Below are positions 7,499-15,789 of a stretch of DNA of 64,000 nucleotides, piece after piece. The translations under genes and the position numbers were made by a program. The number at the start of each line of letters is the position of its first letter. Position 1 is the stretch's first letter. The stretch covers positions 95,000-158,999 of the forward strand of contig CAXQZU010000052.1 in assembly GCA_964228555.1 (NCBI GenBank), written 5' to 3'. This stretch comes from CAXQZU01 sp964228555. GTDB lineage: Bacteria > Planctomycetota > PLA2 > JAEUHO01. The notes under the pieces were generated by a model. It searched no databases. It was not told where the DNA came from and saw only the letters and a program-made list of their open reading frames with translations.

Positions 7499-9085
7499 CT
7501 AGCGGGCCAGCGCCTCGGCCAGCAGGGCCTTGGCGCGCGCGAGGTCGCGCGCACGATCGACGAGCCCGGCCGGGGGCGCCATCAGGTTGGGCGGCACGGG
7601 CGTGACCGCCACCTGGGCCTGCCCCTCCCAGCCCGCCTTGACGATGCGCGCCTTGTCCAGCGCCAGCGCCACGGCCTCGCGCACGCGCACGTCGTCGAAG
7701 GGCTTGGCCTGGGTGTTCATCGAGAGGTAGGCGATGTGCATGCCCGGCTCGCGCACCACGCGCACGGCCGGGTCGGCCTCCAGCTGCGGCAGCGTGGCCA
7801 GGTCGAGGTTGTCGGCCAGGTCGATCGCCCCGCTGCGCAGGGCCTGCGCGCGCGTGCCCGCGTCGGGGATGCGCCGGAACACGAGGTCCTTCACCGCCGG
7901 CGCGCCACCCCAGTGGCCGTCGAAGCGCGTGAGCGTGATCTCCACCTCGCTCTGCCACGACACGAAGCGGTAGGGGCCGGTGCCCACGGGGTTGCGCGCG
8001 AAGGCCTCGCCATGGCGGTCCAGCGCCGCCGGCGAGGGGATGCAGAAGGTGAACACGGCCAGCGTGGGCACGAAGAAGGCCGGCGCGGGACGCGAGCAGC
8101 GGAACACCACCTCGCCCTCGCCGGGCCCCGCCTCGACCCGCTCGACGAAGCTGCCCAGCAGGTCTTGCCACAGCGCGAACTCGCCGCCCTTGTGGTGCGG
8201 GTGCTTGGGGTCACGCTGGCGCTCGAAGGCATTCACCACGGCCTTGGCGTCGCAGGGCGTGCCGTCGTGGAACAGCACCCCGGGCCGCACCGTGAACGTC
8301 CACACCGTGCGCTCGGGGTTGCTGCGCCACGCGCTCGCCAGCGCGGGCTCCACCTCGCTGGTGCCGGGCTTGTAGCGCACCAGCGTGTCGAAGACGTGCT
8401 CGACGGGGAAGCTGCTCTCGCCGTCCGTGATCACGGCCGGGTCGAGCTTGACCGCGTCGCCGCTGCGGCCCACCACGATGCGCCCGTCGCGCGGGGCCGC
8501 GCACAGGCGCAGCTGGGGGTGGGTCACCAGCTCCAGCCCCACCGGCCCCACCGCCGCCCGGTGCGCCACCACGCGGTCGCTGGTGGCCAGCGGCACCATC
8601 GGCACGTCGGCGAAGATCTTGGCCTGCGCCTGCCGGTAGAGCGCGGCGCGCGCCGCGGGGTCGGCCGCGTAGCGCGCCTCCTCCAGCCAGCCGCTGACCG
8701 CCTCGTCGGCATAGAAGCTGATGTTGCTGGCCTCGCCCGGCCGCGCCTGCGACTTGTGCAGCAGCACGTAGAGGAAGTTGTCCACGTCGGGGATGTCGGC
8801 AGACCAGCCCAGCAGCGCCAGCTGGTGCTCGCCGTTCTTCACGCGCTGCAGGTAGGCAGGCCACTCCAGCTTCCGGAGGTCCACCGCGATGCCCGCCTCC
8901 TCGAGGTCACCGGCCACCTGCTTGGCCACCTCCTCCATGTTGGGCATGTAGGGCCGGCTCACCGAGCCGTACGAGAGCACCAACGAGAGGCGCCCGGCGT
9001 CGCGCGGCTCGCCATCGCCACAGCCCACGAGCACGGCGAGGAACGCGAGCATGCCCGCGACGGCGACGAGGGGACGGATGCGCAT
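7499..9085 (-). CDS. Family 5 peptide-binding lipoprotein with circularly permuted domain order
   Basis: Protein of 528 residues; the lipobox AVLVGC puts Cys22 at the mature N-terminus. It would capture a peptide-like substrate for the adjacent permeases. In ordinary DppA/OppA proteins the segment like LSYGSVSRPYMPN, the GWSADIPDVDNFL box and the AQAKIFADVPMVPLA box lie near the C-terminus. Here they are at residues 34-167, straight after the lipobox. The usual N-terminal motifs (VFDTLVRYKPG, WTFTVRPGVLFHDGTP, GTGPYRFV, VRVREAVALALDKARIV) follow from about residue 200. The protein ends at AKALLAEALAR, where the normal protein would continue into the missing segment. The total length is normal, so this looks like a circular permutation and not a truncation. 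ATG at 9085 has a GGAGG site. Confidence 0.88.
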   Translation of the reverse strand: MRIRPLVAVAGMLAFLAVLVGCGDGEPRDAGRLSLVLSYGSVSRPYMPNMEEVAKQVAGDLEEAGIAVDLRKLEWPAYLQRVKNGEHQLALLGWSADIPDVDNFLYVLLHKSQARPGEASNISFYADEAVSGWLEEARYAADPAARAALYRQAQAKIFADVPMVPLATSDRVVAHRAAVGPVGLELVTHPQLRLCAAPRDGRIVVGRSGDAVKLDPAVITDGESSFPVEHVFDTLVRYKPGTSEVEPALASAWRSNPERTVWTFTVRPGVLFHDGTPCDAKAVVNAFERQRDPKHPHHKGGEFALWQDLLGSFVERVEAGPGEGEVVFRCSRPAPAFFVPTLAVFTFCIPSPAALDRHGEAFARNPVGTGPYRFVSWQSEVEITLTRFDGHWGGAPAVKDLVFRRIPDAGTRAQALRSGAIDLADNLDLATLPQLEADPAVRVVREPGMHIAYLSMNTQAKPFDDVRVREAVALALDKARIVKAGWEGQAQVAVTPVPPNLMAPPAGLVDRARDLARAKALLAEALAR

Positions 9086-9107
9086 GCCAGCCTCCAGGGG
9101 GCCCGCG

Positions 9108-9113
9108 ATGCTA
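9108..9113 (-). promoter_or_regulatory. -10 box of binding-protein gene
   Basis: TAGCAT on the minus strand, 22 bases before the ATG at 9085 and upstream of a GGAGG ribosome binding site. The TAG is also the stop codon of the upstream gene. Confidence 0.45.
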
Positions 9114-10508
9114 CCGGGGCCCCGCCTGTGCCGCGGGGGCGGCGCCCGGCAGCACGCGCAGCAAGGCGGCCAGCACGGCGGGCTCGGCCTCCAGCACGGC
9201 GGCGAGCGCGGCAGCAGGCGCCACCGGCTCGGCGTCCAGCAGGCCGCGCAAGGCACGCGCGTCGGGCGGCGGCTGCGCCGCGGCCGCGGGGCGGACGAGG
9301 CGCGCGGCCTGCGCGCGCAGGGCTTGCTGGGCGCTGCGCGGCGCCTCGCGCCAGCGCGCCGCCAGCGTGGGCGAGGCGGCCACCGCCTCCAGCCACGCCG
9401 CCTGCGCCGCGGCATCCAGCGTGGCCCAGCGCGCACTCGCGCGCTCGCGCAGCGCCCGGCGCTCGGGCCCCACCACCTCCGGCCAGCCCTCGGCGGCCAG
9501 GGCCGCCACGAGGCTGGCCGACTCGAGCAGGTGCTCGGCGTGCAGCAGCGGGAGGCCCGCGGGCCCCGGCGGCACGCTGGGCAGCGTGGCCAGCATCATC
9601 GTGATGCGTGCGGCGGGCGGGTAGGCCTCCGCCGCGCGCGCCCGCAGCTCCTGCAGCACGCGGGCCCCGGCCTGCTGCGCCAGTGCCGCCCGCTCGGCGG
9701 CAGGCAGGCCCTGCGCGTCGTGCAGCCTGCGCGCCACGTCACGGTAGCCCGCGCGCGCCTTGGGACCGCCGCGCGCGACGTCCTGCGCCAGCGCCGCGTG
9801 CGCTTCCTCGCGCCACAGCCGCGGCAGCGACAGGCCCAGCGCGGCCTCCAGGCACGCCACCGTGGCCTCGACGTGGCGGCGCCGCACCGGCTCCTCGCCC
9901 TGCGCCTGCGCCAGCACGCGCTCCGGATCGGGCCCTGCGCCGTAGGGCTCGACGAAGGCCGGCTCGGTGGGCTCCAGCGAGCCCGCGAAGCCGCGCGCCG
10001 CCTCGCGCAGGGCCTCGGGTGCATCCTCGCTGCACAGCGACCACGCCATCGCCCACAGTGCGGGGCCGGCGCGCAGCACGCAGAGGCGGCCCACGAGGCG
10101 CGTGGCCCCCGCCCGCAGTTCGAGGTCGGCATCGGCCAGCGCGCGCCCGAGCAGCACGCGGGACTCCAGGCGCGGCGTGCCGAAGCCGAACGCCCCCACT
10201 TGCTTGGCGACGAGGCCCGCAGCCTTCATCAGCACCTGCGCCGGCGGGTCGTCGTCTTCCACGGGGAACACGCGCGCCTCGGCCAGCACGCGACCCGCAT
10301 GCCCCGACGGCGCGACCAGCACGAGCCGCCACTGGCCGCTGGCCGGCGCCTCCTCGCGTGTCGTCCAGCCCGCGGGAAGCACCACGCTGGCCGGCGCACC
10401 GCCCAGCGTGGTGGCGGCGGGCACGTCGTCCGCCGCCCACGACGGCGCACAGGGCCGCAGGCCGATGGCCGCGCAGAGGACCAGCACGATCAGCACGCGG
10501 CGAGGCAT
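9111..10508 (-). CDS. Secreted protein of unknown function
   Basis: Protein of 465 residues with a signal peptide (MPRRVLIVLVLCAAIGLRP, cleavage near SWAADD). Residues 35-185 form an alpha/beta domain (ASVVLPAGWTTREEAP, QWRLVLVAPSGHAG) that resembles the DcrB/DUF1795 style of periplasmic domain, but this is a guess. The remaining 280 residues are Ala- and Leu-rich helices with repeated acidic/arginine heptads and no recognisable catalytic motif. The ATG at 10508 has TAGCCT 6 bases upstream. It lies in front of the peptide-transport cassette on the same strand, and the box for the binding-protein gene overlaps its stop. Confidence 0.75.
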   Translation of the reverse strand: MPRRVLIVLVLCAAIGLRPCAPSWAADDVPAATTLGGAPASVVLPAGWTTREEAPASGQWRLVLVAPSGHAGRVLAEARVFPVEDDDPPAQVLMKAAGLVAKQVGAFGFGTPRLESRVLLGRALADADLELRAGATRLVGRLCVLRAGPALWAMAWSLCSEDAPEALREAARGFAGSLEPTEPAFVEPYGAGPDPERVLAQAQGEEPVRRRHVEATVACLEAALGLSLPRLWREEAHAALAQDVARGGPKARAGYRDVARRLHDAQGLPAAERAALAQQAGARVLQELRARAAEAYPPAARITMMLATLPSVPPGPAGLPLLHAEHLLESASLVAALAAEGWPEVVGPERRALRERASARWATLDAAAQAAWLEAVAASPTLAARWREAPRSAQQALRAQAARLVRPAAAAQPPPDARALRGLLDAEPVAPAAALAAVLEAEPAVLAALLRVLPGAAPAAQAGPR

Positions 10509-10770
10509 GACCCGAGGCTACGCGCCCTCGATGCGCGCAGGCGACCGTGCCGCGGGCACCCGGCCTTGGCGGGCATAGGGACGAAAGTCCCTTGCGCTGC
10601 GTAGTCCCTCTCGAGGCCAGAAATGGCCTTGGGCCGCGCACTAAATGTTCGACCCCAGGCCTCCAGGGCCAAGAATGGCCTCCGGGGCCCGTGGCGGGCC
10701 CAGGCCGCAGGCATTTAGTGCGGGGCTGTTCGCCCCCCCGCCGGGAAGCCCGCGTAGCGGGCGTCGCGAC
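10509..10770. repeat. Non-coding gap with 11-bp inverted repeat and repeated GGCC motifs
   Basis: This 262-base gap has no convincing gene. CGCACTAAATG at 10637-10647 is matched by its exact reverse complement at 10712-10722. Between and beside them are two related GGCC-bounded segments (GGCCAGAAATGGCC near 10615 and GGCCAAGAATGGCC near 10668). The relatively AT-rich arms in such GC-rich DNA suggest a structured RNA or a small palindromic repeat unit. The leaderless-type box of the 10508 gene lies at its left edge. Confidence 0.5.
10515..10520 (-). promoter_or_regulatory. -10 box of the 10508 gene, leaderless type
   Basis: TAGCCT on the minus strand, 6 bases before the ATG at 10508. Confidence 0.55.
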
Positions 10771-11535
10771 CTAGCCGAAGATCTTGGCCATGTCCTCGGT
10801 GGTGGCGCCTTCCTTGCCCACGCGCAGCTCGTGGTAGCAGACGGTCGAGAGCGTGGCACCGAAGAGGGCCACGAACACGCCCACGAGGATGGAGAGGGCC
10901 ACGCCGATCACCACGCCCATGCTGAAGAAGACGCCGGCGAGGGCGAACATCACGAGGCCCAGCAGCAGGAAGACCACCAGGTTCATCACGAAGATGGCCA
11001 TGCGGTTGCCGCTGGTGAGGCCGGCGCTGCGGCTCAGGGCAGCGCCCACGCCCAGCGACTCGACCACGGCCGCGGGCACCGAGACGTACCACATGCAGGC
11101 CACGATGATCCCCGGCACGATGAGCAGGATCATCCCCAGCGCGACGCCCAGCCCGTAGCAGATCGAGACGCCGATGACGGGCAGGATGAAGCCCATGCCC
11201 TTCTTGAGGCTGGCGGCGATGTCCGCCTTCTGGCCACGCAGCGCCTGGAACACGGCGAAGGCCAGCGCGGCCGTCACCATCGACTGCCCCACCATCGTCA
11301 CGACCAGCGAGAGCAGTTGCTTGCCCACGGCGGGCTGGCCGGTCGAGACCGTGACCTTCCCGCTGTCGGGGTCCATCTGCCAGGTGCCCTGCACGTCCGA
11401 CGCGCTCGGCGTGAGCAGGTGGTTGATGATCCCCACGGGCAGCATGATCACGAGCGCGATCACGAAGAGCGTGGGCAGGTTCTTGGTGGTGATGTCCAGC
11501 GCCTTGCTGATGACGGTCCCGGCGGCGAGCTGCAT
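10771..11535 (-). CDS. Multi-spanning membrane protein of unknown function
   Basis: Protein of 254 residues with about six hydrophobic segments (LFVIALVIMLPVGII, LLSLVVTMVGQSMVTAALAF, FILPVIGVSICYGLGVALGMILLIVPGIIVACMW, MAIFVMNLVVFLLLGLVMFALAGVFF, VIGVALSILVGVFVALFGA). The PGIIVACMW..PAAVVE pattern resembles YciC-like or glycerophosphodiesterase-type membrane domains, which have no known activity of their own. Two starts compete. ATG 11535 has a perfect AGGAGG site. ATG 11559 has TAGGGT 6 bases upstream, the leaderless arrangement seen before many neighbours. Both are in frame and differ by eight residues. Confidence 0.8.
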   Translation of the reverse strand: MQLAAGTVISKALDITTKNLPTLFVIALVIMLPVGIINHLLTPSASDVQGTWQMDPDSGKVTVSTGQPAVGKQLLSLVVTMVGQSMVTAALAFAVFQALRGQKADIAASLKKGMGFILPVIGVSICYGLGVALGMILLIVPGIIVACMWYVSVPAAVVESLGVGAALSRSAGLTSGNRMAIFVMNLVVFLLLGLVMFALAGVFFSMGVVIGVALSILVGVFVALFGATLSTVCYHELRVGKEGATTEDMAKIFG

Positions 11536-11565
11536 CGGAGATCCTCCTGGGGAAGCCATGGGGCA

Positions 11566-11571
11566 ACCCTA
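11566..11571 (-). promoter_or_regulatory. -10 box of the membrane protein gene
   Basis: TAGGGT on the minus strand. It lies 6 bases before an in-frame ATG at 11559 and 30 bases before the ATG with the AGGAGG site at 11535. Confidence 0.5.
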
Positions 11572-11618
11572 GGCCCATGCAGCCTCCCCCGCAAGGGTCG
11601 CGTCCCTGCCCCGGGGCC

Positions 11619-13619
11619 TCACTCGGGCAGCGGGCCCAGCAGGTTCTTCGAGGGGCTGCGGTCGCGGGCCTTGAAGAAGATGCGCACCGGCACCTCGTGC
11701 ATGGGCATCAGCGCGCGGAACTGGTTCTCGAGGTAGCGGCGGTAGGTGCTGTCGAACAGGGCCGGGTCGTTCACGAAGATGACGAAGGTGGGCGGCTTCA
11801 CCTCGACCTGCGCGCCGAAGTACATGTGGCCCACGCGGCCGTGGTACGGACGGGGGGCCTTGAGCGTCTGGGCGCGCAGCACGGCCTTGTTGAGCTGCGC
11901 CGTCTTCACGCGGGTGCTGGCCTGGCGGAACAGGCCGCGGGCCACGTCCACGACCGCGTCCACGTTGCGCGCGTCCGTGGCCGTCGTGAACACGATGGGC
12001 GCGTAGTCCAGCCCGCGCAGGGTGGCTCGCACGTAGCGGGCGTAGCGCCCGGTGGCGAGGTCCGGCGGGCGCAGGTCCCACTTGTTGACCACGATCACCA
12101 CGGGGTGGTGATGCTCGAGCGCGTAGCCGGCGATCTTCCGGTCCAGCCGGCTGATGTCGGCCGTGGCATCCAGCACGATGGCCGAGACGTCGGCGCGGCG
12201 CATGGCGCGCTCGGCGCGCCGCTGCGCGTAGAAGTCCACGCCGCCCTGCACGGCGCGCTCCTTGCGGATGCCGGCCGTGTCGATCACCACGAAGGCCTTG
12301 CCGTCGCGCTCGAAGCGGATGTCCACGGTGTCGCGCGTGGTGCCGGGCACGCTGCTGACGATCATGCGCTCCTGGCGCAGCAGGGCGTTGACCAGCGAGG
12401 ACTTGCCTGCGTTGGTGCGGCCCACGATGGCCAGCTTCATCTCGGGCGGCGGCAGGCGCCGCGGCGTGGTGGGCCCGGCGGGCAGCCGCGAGGCCACGGC
12501 CTCCTCCAGCGTGTCCAGCCCGGTCTTCTCCTGCGCGCTCACCAGCACGGCCTCGCCGTAGCCGAGGCCCTCGATCTCGCCCACGTTCCATGCCACCTTC
12601 GTGGTCTCGGCCTTGTTGGCCACCGGGATCACGCGCGAGGTGGCGCGGCGCAGCATGCCGGCCACGCGCTCGTCCAGCGGCGTGAGGCCCTCGCGCGCGT
12701 CGAAGACGAAGAGGATCACGGCTGCCTGCTGGATGGCGCGCGCCACCTGGCCCTCGACGTGCTCGCCCAGGCCCTGCGCGTCCACGATGCCCACGCCGCC
12801 CGTGTCCACCAGCTCCACCGTGCGGTCGGCCAGCGTGCACAGCACGCCCACGCGGTCGCGCGTCACGCCGGGCGTGGGCTCGACGATCGAGATGCGCGAG
12901 CCGGAGAGCGCGTTGAGCAGCGTGCTCTTGCCCACGTTGGGCCGGCCCACGATGGCCACGATGGGCGGGCGCGCGTGCGGGTCGCGCTCCAGCGTGTCGG
13001 GCTCCTCCTCCACCGCACCGGCCGGGGGCTGCTGGCCCTCGTAGAGCGCATCGTCGTCATCCTCGTCATGCGCCGGGCCCCACGAGCCATCCGCGTCGTC
13101 GCCGCCCTCATCGTCGTCGGCGTCGAAGGCCTCGTCCTGCTCCTCGTCACCCGGCGCGGGCTCGTCGGGGCCGTCTTCCTCGTAGCGACGGCGCGCCTCG
13201 CGCTCGATCGTCGCCTCGTCGGGCGTGGGCGCCGTGGGCTCGGCGGCCGGCGGCGTGGGCACCTTGGCGCGCGACGCGGCGGGCGGCAGGGACATCGCCG
13301 ACGGCTTCGGCTTCGCCTTCTCCTCGGGCTGCACCCGCAAGGTGGCCTTGGGCGCAGGCTTCGGGGTGGCCTTGGGGGCAGCCTTGCGTGCGGAGGCCGC
13401 CTTCGCCTTCGCCGGCACCTTCACCTTGGCCGGCACCTTCACCTTGGCCTTGGCTTTCACCTTGGCCTTGGCTTTCGCCCTGACCTTGGCCTCGGGCGCG
13501 GGGGTGGCGCGGGCGGCGCGCGGGGCGGCCTTGCGGCCGGCCTGGGGGGCAGCCTTGGGTGCGGCCTTGGGGGCGGCCTTGGGCGCAGCGGCGCGGCGCG
13601 GGGGACGGCGGGCGGGCAT
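11619..13619 (-). CDS. der: Ribosome-assembly GTPase Der with long basic-then-acidic N-terminal extension
   Basis: Protein of 666 residues, about 220 longer than usual. Two tandem GTPase domains are followed by the KH-like domain that binds the 50S subunit. G1 motifs are GRPNVGKS (about residue 224) and GRTNAGKS, G3 are DTGG and DTAG, and G4 are NKAE and NKWD. The first G4 has Glu in place of the usual Asp. Residues 1-125 are Lys/Ala/Pro repeats like a histone H1 tail (AKAKVKAKAKVKVPAK), and 130-215 are rich in Asp/Glu. ATG 13619 is preferred to an earlier in-frame start because TACCGT lies 7 bases before it. Function certain, role of the extension unknown. Confidence 0.93.
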   Translation of the reverse strand: MPARRPPRRAAAPKAAPKAAPKAAPQAGRKAAPRAARATPAPEAKVRAKAKAKVKAKAKVKVPAKVKVPAKAKAASARKAAPKATPKPAPKATLRVQPEEKAKPKPSAMSLPPAASRAKVPTPPAAEPTAPTPDEATIEREARRRYEEDGPDEPAPGDEEQDEAFDADDDEGGDDADGSWGPAHDEDDDDALYEGQQPPAGAVEEEPDTLERDPHARPPIVAIVGRPNVGKSTLLNALSGSRISIVEPTPGVTRDRVGVLCTLADRTVELVDTGGVGIVDAQGLGEHVEGQVARAIQQAAVILFVFDAREGLTPLDERVAGMLRRATSRVIPVANKAETTKVAWNVGEIEGLGYGEAVLVSAQEKTGLDTLEEAVASRLPAGPTTPRRLPPPEMKLAIVGRTNAGKSSLVNALLRQERMIVSSVPGTTRDTVDIRFERDGKAFVVIDTAGIRKERAVQGGVDFYAQRRAERAMRRADVSAIVLDATADISRLDRKIAGYALEHHHPVVIVVNKWDLRPPDLATGRYARYVRATLRGLDYAPIVFTTATDARNVDAVVDVARGLFRQASTRVKTAQLNKAVLRAQTLKAPRPYHGRVGHMYFGAQVEVKPPTFVIFVNDPALFDSTYRRYLENQFRALMPMHEVPVRIFFKARDRSPSKNLLGPLPE

Positions 13620-13626
13620 CCCTGCC

Positions 13627-13632
13627 ACGGTA
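13627..13632 (-). promoter_or_regulatory. -10 box of der, leaderless type
   Basis: TACCGT on the minus strand, 7 bases before ATG 13619. It supports that start against the longer reading frame. Confidence 0.5.
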
Positions 13633-13680
13633 CGGGCAAGGCGCGGGGCGGCTGCCTGTTGCGCCAGCGCCCGGGCGGCC

Positions 13681-14946
13681 TCAGCGCGCGAGGTCGCGCA
13701 GCACGCGCTCGCGGACGGCCGGGTCCATCGCGGCACCGGCCAGCAGCGGCTCGGCCTCCTCGGCACTCACGCGCAGGTGGCGCAGCAGCACCGCGGCCCG
13801 GTCGGCCACCGGCGAGCCCTGCCCCAGCGCGCGCAGCACGAAGGGCCGCGCCGACTGCCACTCGCGCCGCCGCGTGCTCGACAGCCAGCCCAGCGTGACG
13901 TGCTCGGGCAGCGTGGCCTCGCCCATCCCGCGCAGCGCCCAGCGGTCGAGCGCCTCGACCTCCTCGGCCGAGAGGCTGAGGCTGCCGGCCTCCCACGCCA
14001 CGGCCACCTCGCCGGCCGCCAGCCACGGGCCCAGCAACGCGGGCAGGTCCAGCGTGGCGCGCTCGGCGGGCGACAGGCGCCGCAGCAGCCGCATGGCCTC
14101 GCGCGGCGCGATGCCGCCGGCGCGCAGCCGCGCCAGCGACTCGGCGCTGCCCGACTGCGGCAGCCAGGCCACCAGCAACTGCTCCAGCTCGCTGCGCACG
14201 CCGCGCAGCGACTTGGGCTGCTCGGCCTCGGGCTGGGCCAGGATGGCGCGCACGTAGCCCGCCAGCCGCTCGCGCTGGGCGGCGTCCAGCACGCCGCCGG
14301 CCACCACGCCCACGCCCTGCACGAACATCTCCATGACGTCGTCGCTCTCGTCCTGGCGGTAGAAGCCGGGATCGCGCGCCGCCGTCTCCAGCAAGGTCTC
14401 GAGCATGGCCAGCACCTGCGCGTCGCGCTCGACGACGAAGCGCAGCATGGGGTAGGCGAAGGGCAGCGCCTGCTCCTCGTCGTGCACCAGCGCACGCAGG
14501 CGGCCGTTGCGCCCCATCACCAGGCCCAGCTGGCGGTAGAGCGCACGGTGGCCCTCGGTGCCGGCGCCCAGCTGCGCGGCGGCGTACGCGAGCAGGCGCT
14601 CGAAGGCCACGCCCACCTCCTGCACGTCGTCCAGCTCGAGCGGGTCCGAGGCCGGCACCACGCGCACGGGCGGCAGCACCAGCTGCGTGGAGGCGGGCGC
14701 GGCCGCCGGCGCCGGGCGCGGCGCGACCGGTGCAGCGGCGAGGCGCGGCGCGGGGCTGGCCTCGGGCTCGGCCGCGGACGGTGCCGCCAGCGTGGGCGCC
14801 GGGGCGGCGGGCGCCGTGCGCGGCATGTCGGCCGCCGGCGACACCAGCAGCGGCTCGGGAGCGGGCGGCGCCTGCGTGCGGCCCCAGGCATAGGCGCCGG
14901 CCAGCGTAGCCGCCCAGCCCAGCAGCACCCACGGGGCGACGCGCAT
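13681..14946 (-). CDS. Membrane-anchored protein of unknown function
   Basis: Protein of 421 residues. One N-terminal membrane segment (APWVLLGWAATLAGAYAWG) is followed by an Ala/Pro-rich linker to about residue 90. A helical domain of about 320 residues then has no motif I recognise. The helical repeats (LRRLSPAERATLDLPALL, ADRAAVLLRHLRVSAEEAEPLLAGA) look like HEAT or similar scaffolding. The topology suggests a periplasmic protein held to the inner membrane. The ATG has TAGCAT 7 bases upstream. It sits between der and queE on the same strand. Confidence 0.75.
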   Translation of the reverse strand: MRVAPWVLLGWAATLAGAYAWGRTQAPPAPEPLLVSPAADMPRTAPAAPAPTLAAPSAAEPEASPAPRLAAAPVAPRPAPAAAPASTQLVLPPVRVVPASDPLELDDVQEVGVAFERLLAYAAAQLGAGTEGHRALYRQLGLVMGRNGRLRALVHDEEQALPFAYPMLRFVVERDAQVLAMLETLLETAARDPGFYRQDESDDVMEMFVQGVGVVAGGVLDAAQRERLAGYVRAILAQPEAEQPKSLRGVRSELEQLLVAWLPQSGSAESLARLRAGGIAPREAMRLLRRLSPAERATLDLPALLGPWLAAGEVAVAWEAGSLSLSAEEVEALDRWALRGMGEATLPEHVTLGWLSSTRRREWQSARPFVLRALGQGSPVADRAAVLLRHLRVSAEEAEPLLAGAAMDPAVRERVLRDLAR

Positions 14947-14953
14947 GGCGTGG

Positions 14954-14959
14954 ATGCTA
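14954..14959 (-). promoter_or_regulatory. -10 box of the 14946 gene, leaderless type
   Basis: TAGCAT on the minus strand, 7 bases before the ATG at 14946. Confidence 0.55.
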
Positions 14960-14973
14960 GCCGGGTGCCTGCC

Positions 14974-15789
14974 TCAGCGCACGCCCAGCAGGCGGTGCAC
15001 CTGCGGGATCACGCGCACGTCGGGGTGGACCCGGCGCGCGGCCGCATGCAGGACCAGCAGGTGCATCGCGGCGGGCGCAGCCGGCCCCCCCGCCAGCGCC
15101 GTCACCGGCTGCAGCACCAGCGGCGTGGCGGGCAGGTGCTGCGCCGCGAAGCGCGCCGCCTGTTCCACCTCGTCGGCCCCGGTGGCGCCCGCCACCACGG
15201 CCTTCACCGCCAGCGCCTTGCCCGCCGCCGCCAGCAGCCTGTAGGTGTCCGCGTGAGCCTCCCACGGCGTGGGCTCGCCCGTCGCGCTGGCCAGCTTGAG
15301 GTCCGGCGTCACCTCGTCGAGGGCATCGAGCACGTGGGCCAGCGCGCCCGGGCGGTGCCCGCCTGTCTCCAGGTGCACGCGCAGGCCCAGCGCGCGCGCG
15401 CCTCGCGCCAGCGCCGCCACGGCGTGCGGGTGCAGCAGCGGCTCGCCGCCCGTGAGGCTCACCGCGGCGTGCAGGCCGCGGGGCTGGTCCAGCCGAGCCA
15501 CCGCCTCGAGCACGGCCTCGAAGGCCAGCGGGTTGGCAGGCCACTGGTCTCCCTCCACGCCCGGCGCCACCTGCACGCGCGCGCGCGGCGGCAGAGGGAA
15601 GGACTCGGGCGTGTCGCAGAAGGCGCAGCGCAGGTCGCAGCCCGCCAGGCGCACGAACACCTGCCGCTCGCCCACGCGCGGGCCCTCGCCCTGCACGCTC
15701 GAGAACACTTCCAGCACCGGCACCGAGGCGCGCGAGGGAGCCGGCGGCGGCGCGGAGGCGGGCCCGTGCGGCCCCGGGACGGCGCTCAC
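14974..15789 (-). CDS. queE: 7-carboxy-7-deazaguanine synthase, radical SAM enzyme QueE
   Basis: Protein of 271 residues. It converts 6-carboxytetrahydropterin to 7-carboxy-7-deazaguanine in the preQ0/queuosine pathway, using SAM and a [4Fe-4S] cluster. Visible signs are EVFSSVQGEGPRVGERQVFVRLAGCDLRC (read in two parts), with the cluster motif C-x3-C-x2-C as CDLRCAFC, then CDTPESFP, the SAM-binding SLTGGEPLL and the later LETGGH. The GTG start overlaps the TGA of the preceding membrane-protein gene (GTGA), so translation is probably coupled. No other queuosine gene is in the window. The enzyme call is good. Confidence 0.88.
   Translation of the reverse strand: MSAVPGPHGPASAPPPAPSRASVPVLEVFSSVQGEGPRVGERQVFVRLAGCDLRCAFCDTPESFPLPPRARVQVAPGVEGDQWPANPLAFEAVLEAVARLDQPRGLHAAVSLTGGEPLLHPHAVAALARGARALGLRVHLETGGHRPGALAHVLDALDEVTPDLKLASATGEPTPWEAHADTYRLLAAAGKALAVKAVVAGATGADEVEQAARFAAQHLPATPLVLQPVTALAGGPAAPAAMHLLVLHAAARRVHPDVRVIPQVHRLLGVR

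Noticed and set aside
5581..9085. A complete peptide ABC transporter operon
   Set aside because: No ATPase genes (DppD/DppF type) are present in or near the cassette, so only the permease and binding parts were annotated.
13380..13610. Tandem DNA repeat or minisatellite in the Lys/Ala-coding part of der
   Set aside because: The repeats are in frame and vary as codons, so they are best explained as low-complexity protein sequence, not an independent DNA element.
13620..13766. Earlier in-frame start of der adding 49 residues
   Set aside because: The extra part overlaps the end of the 13681 gene, and the box at 13627-13632 fits the ATG at 13619.
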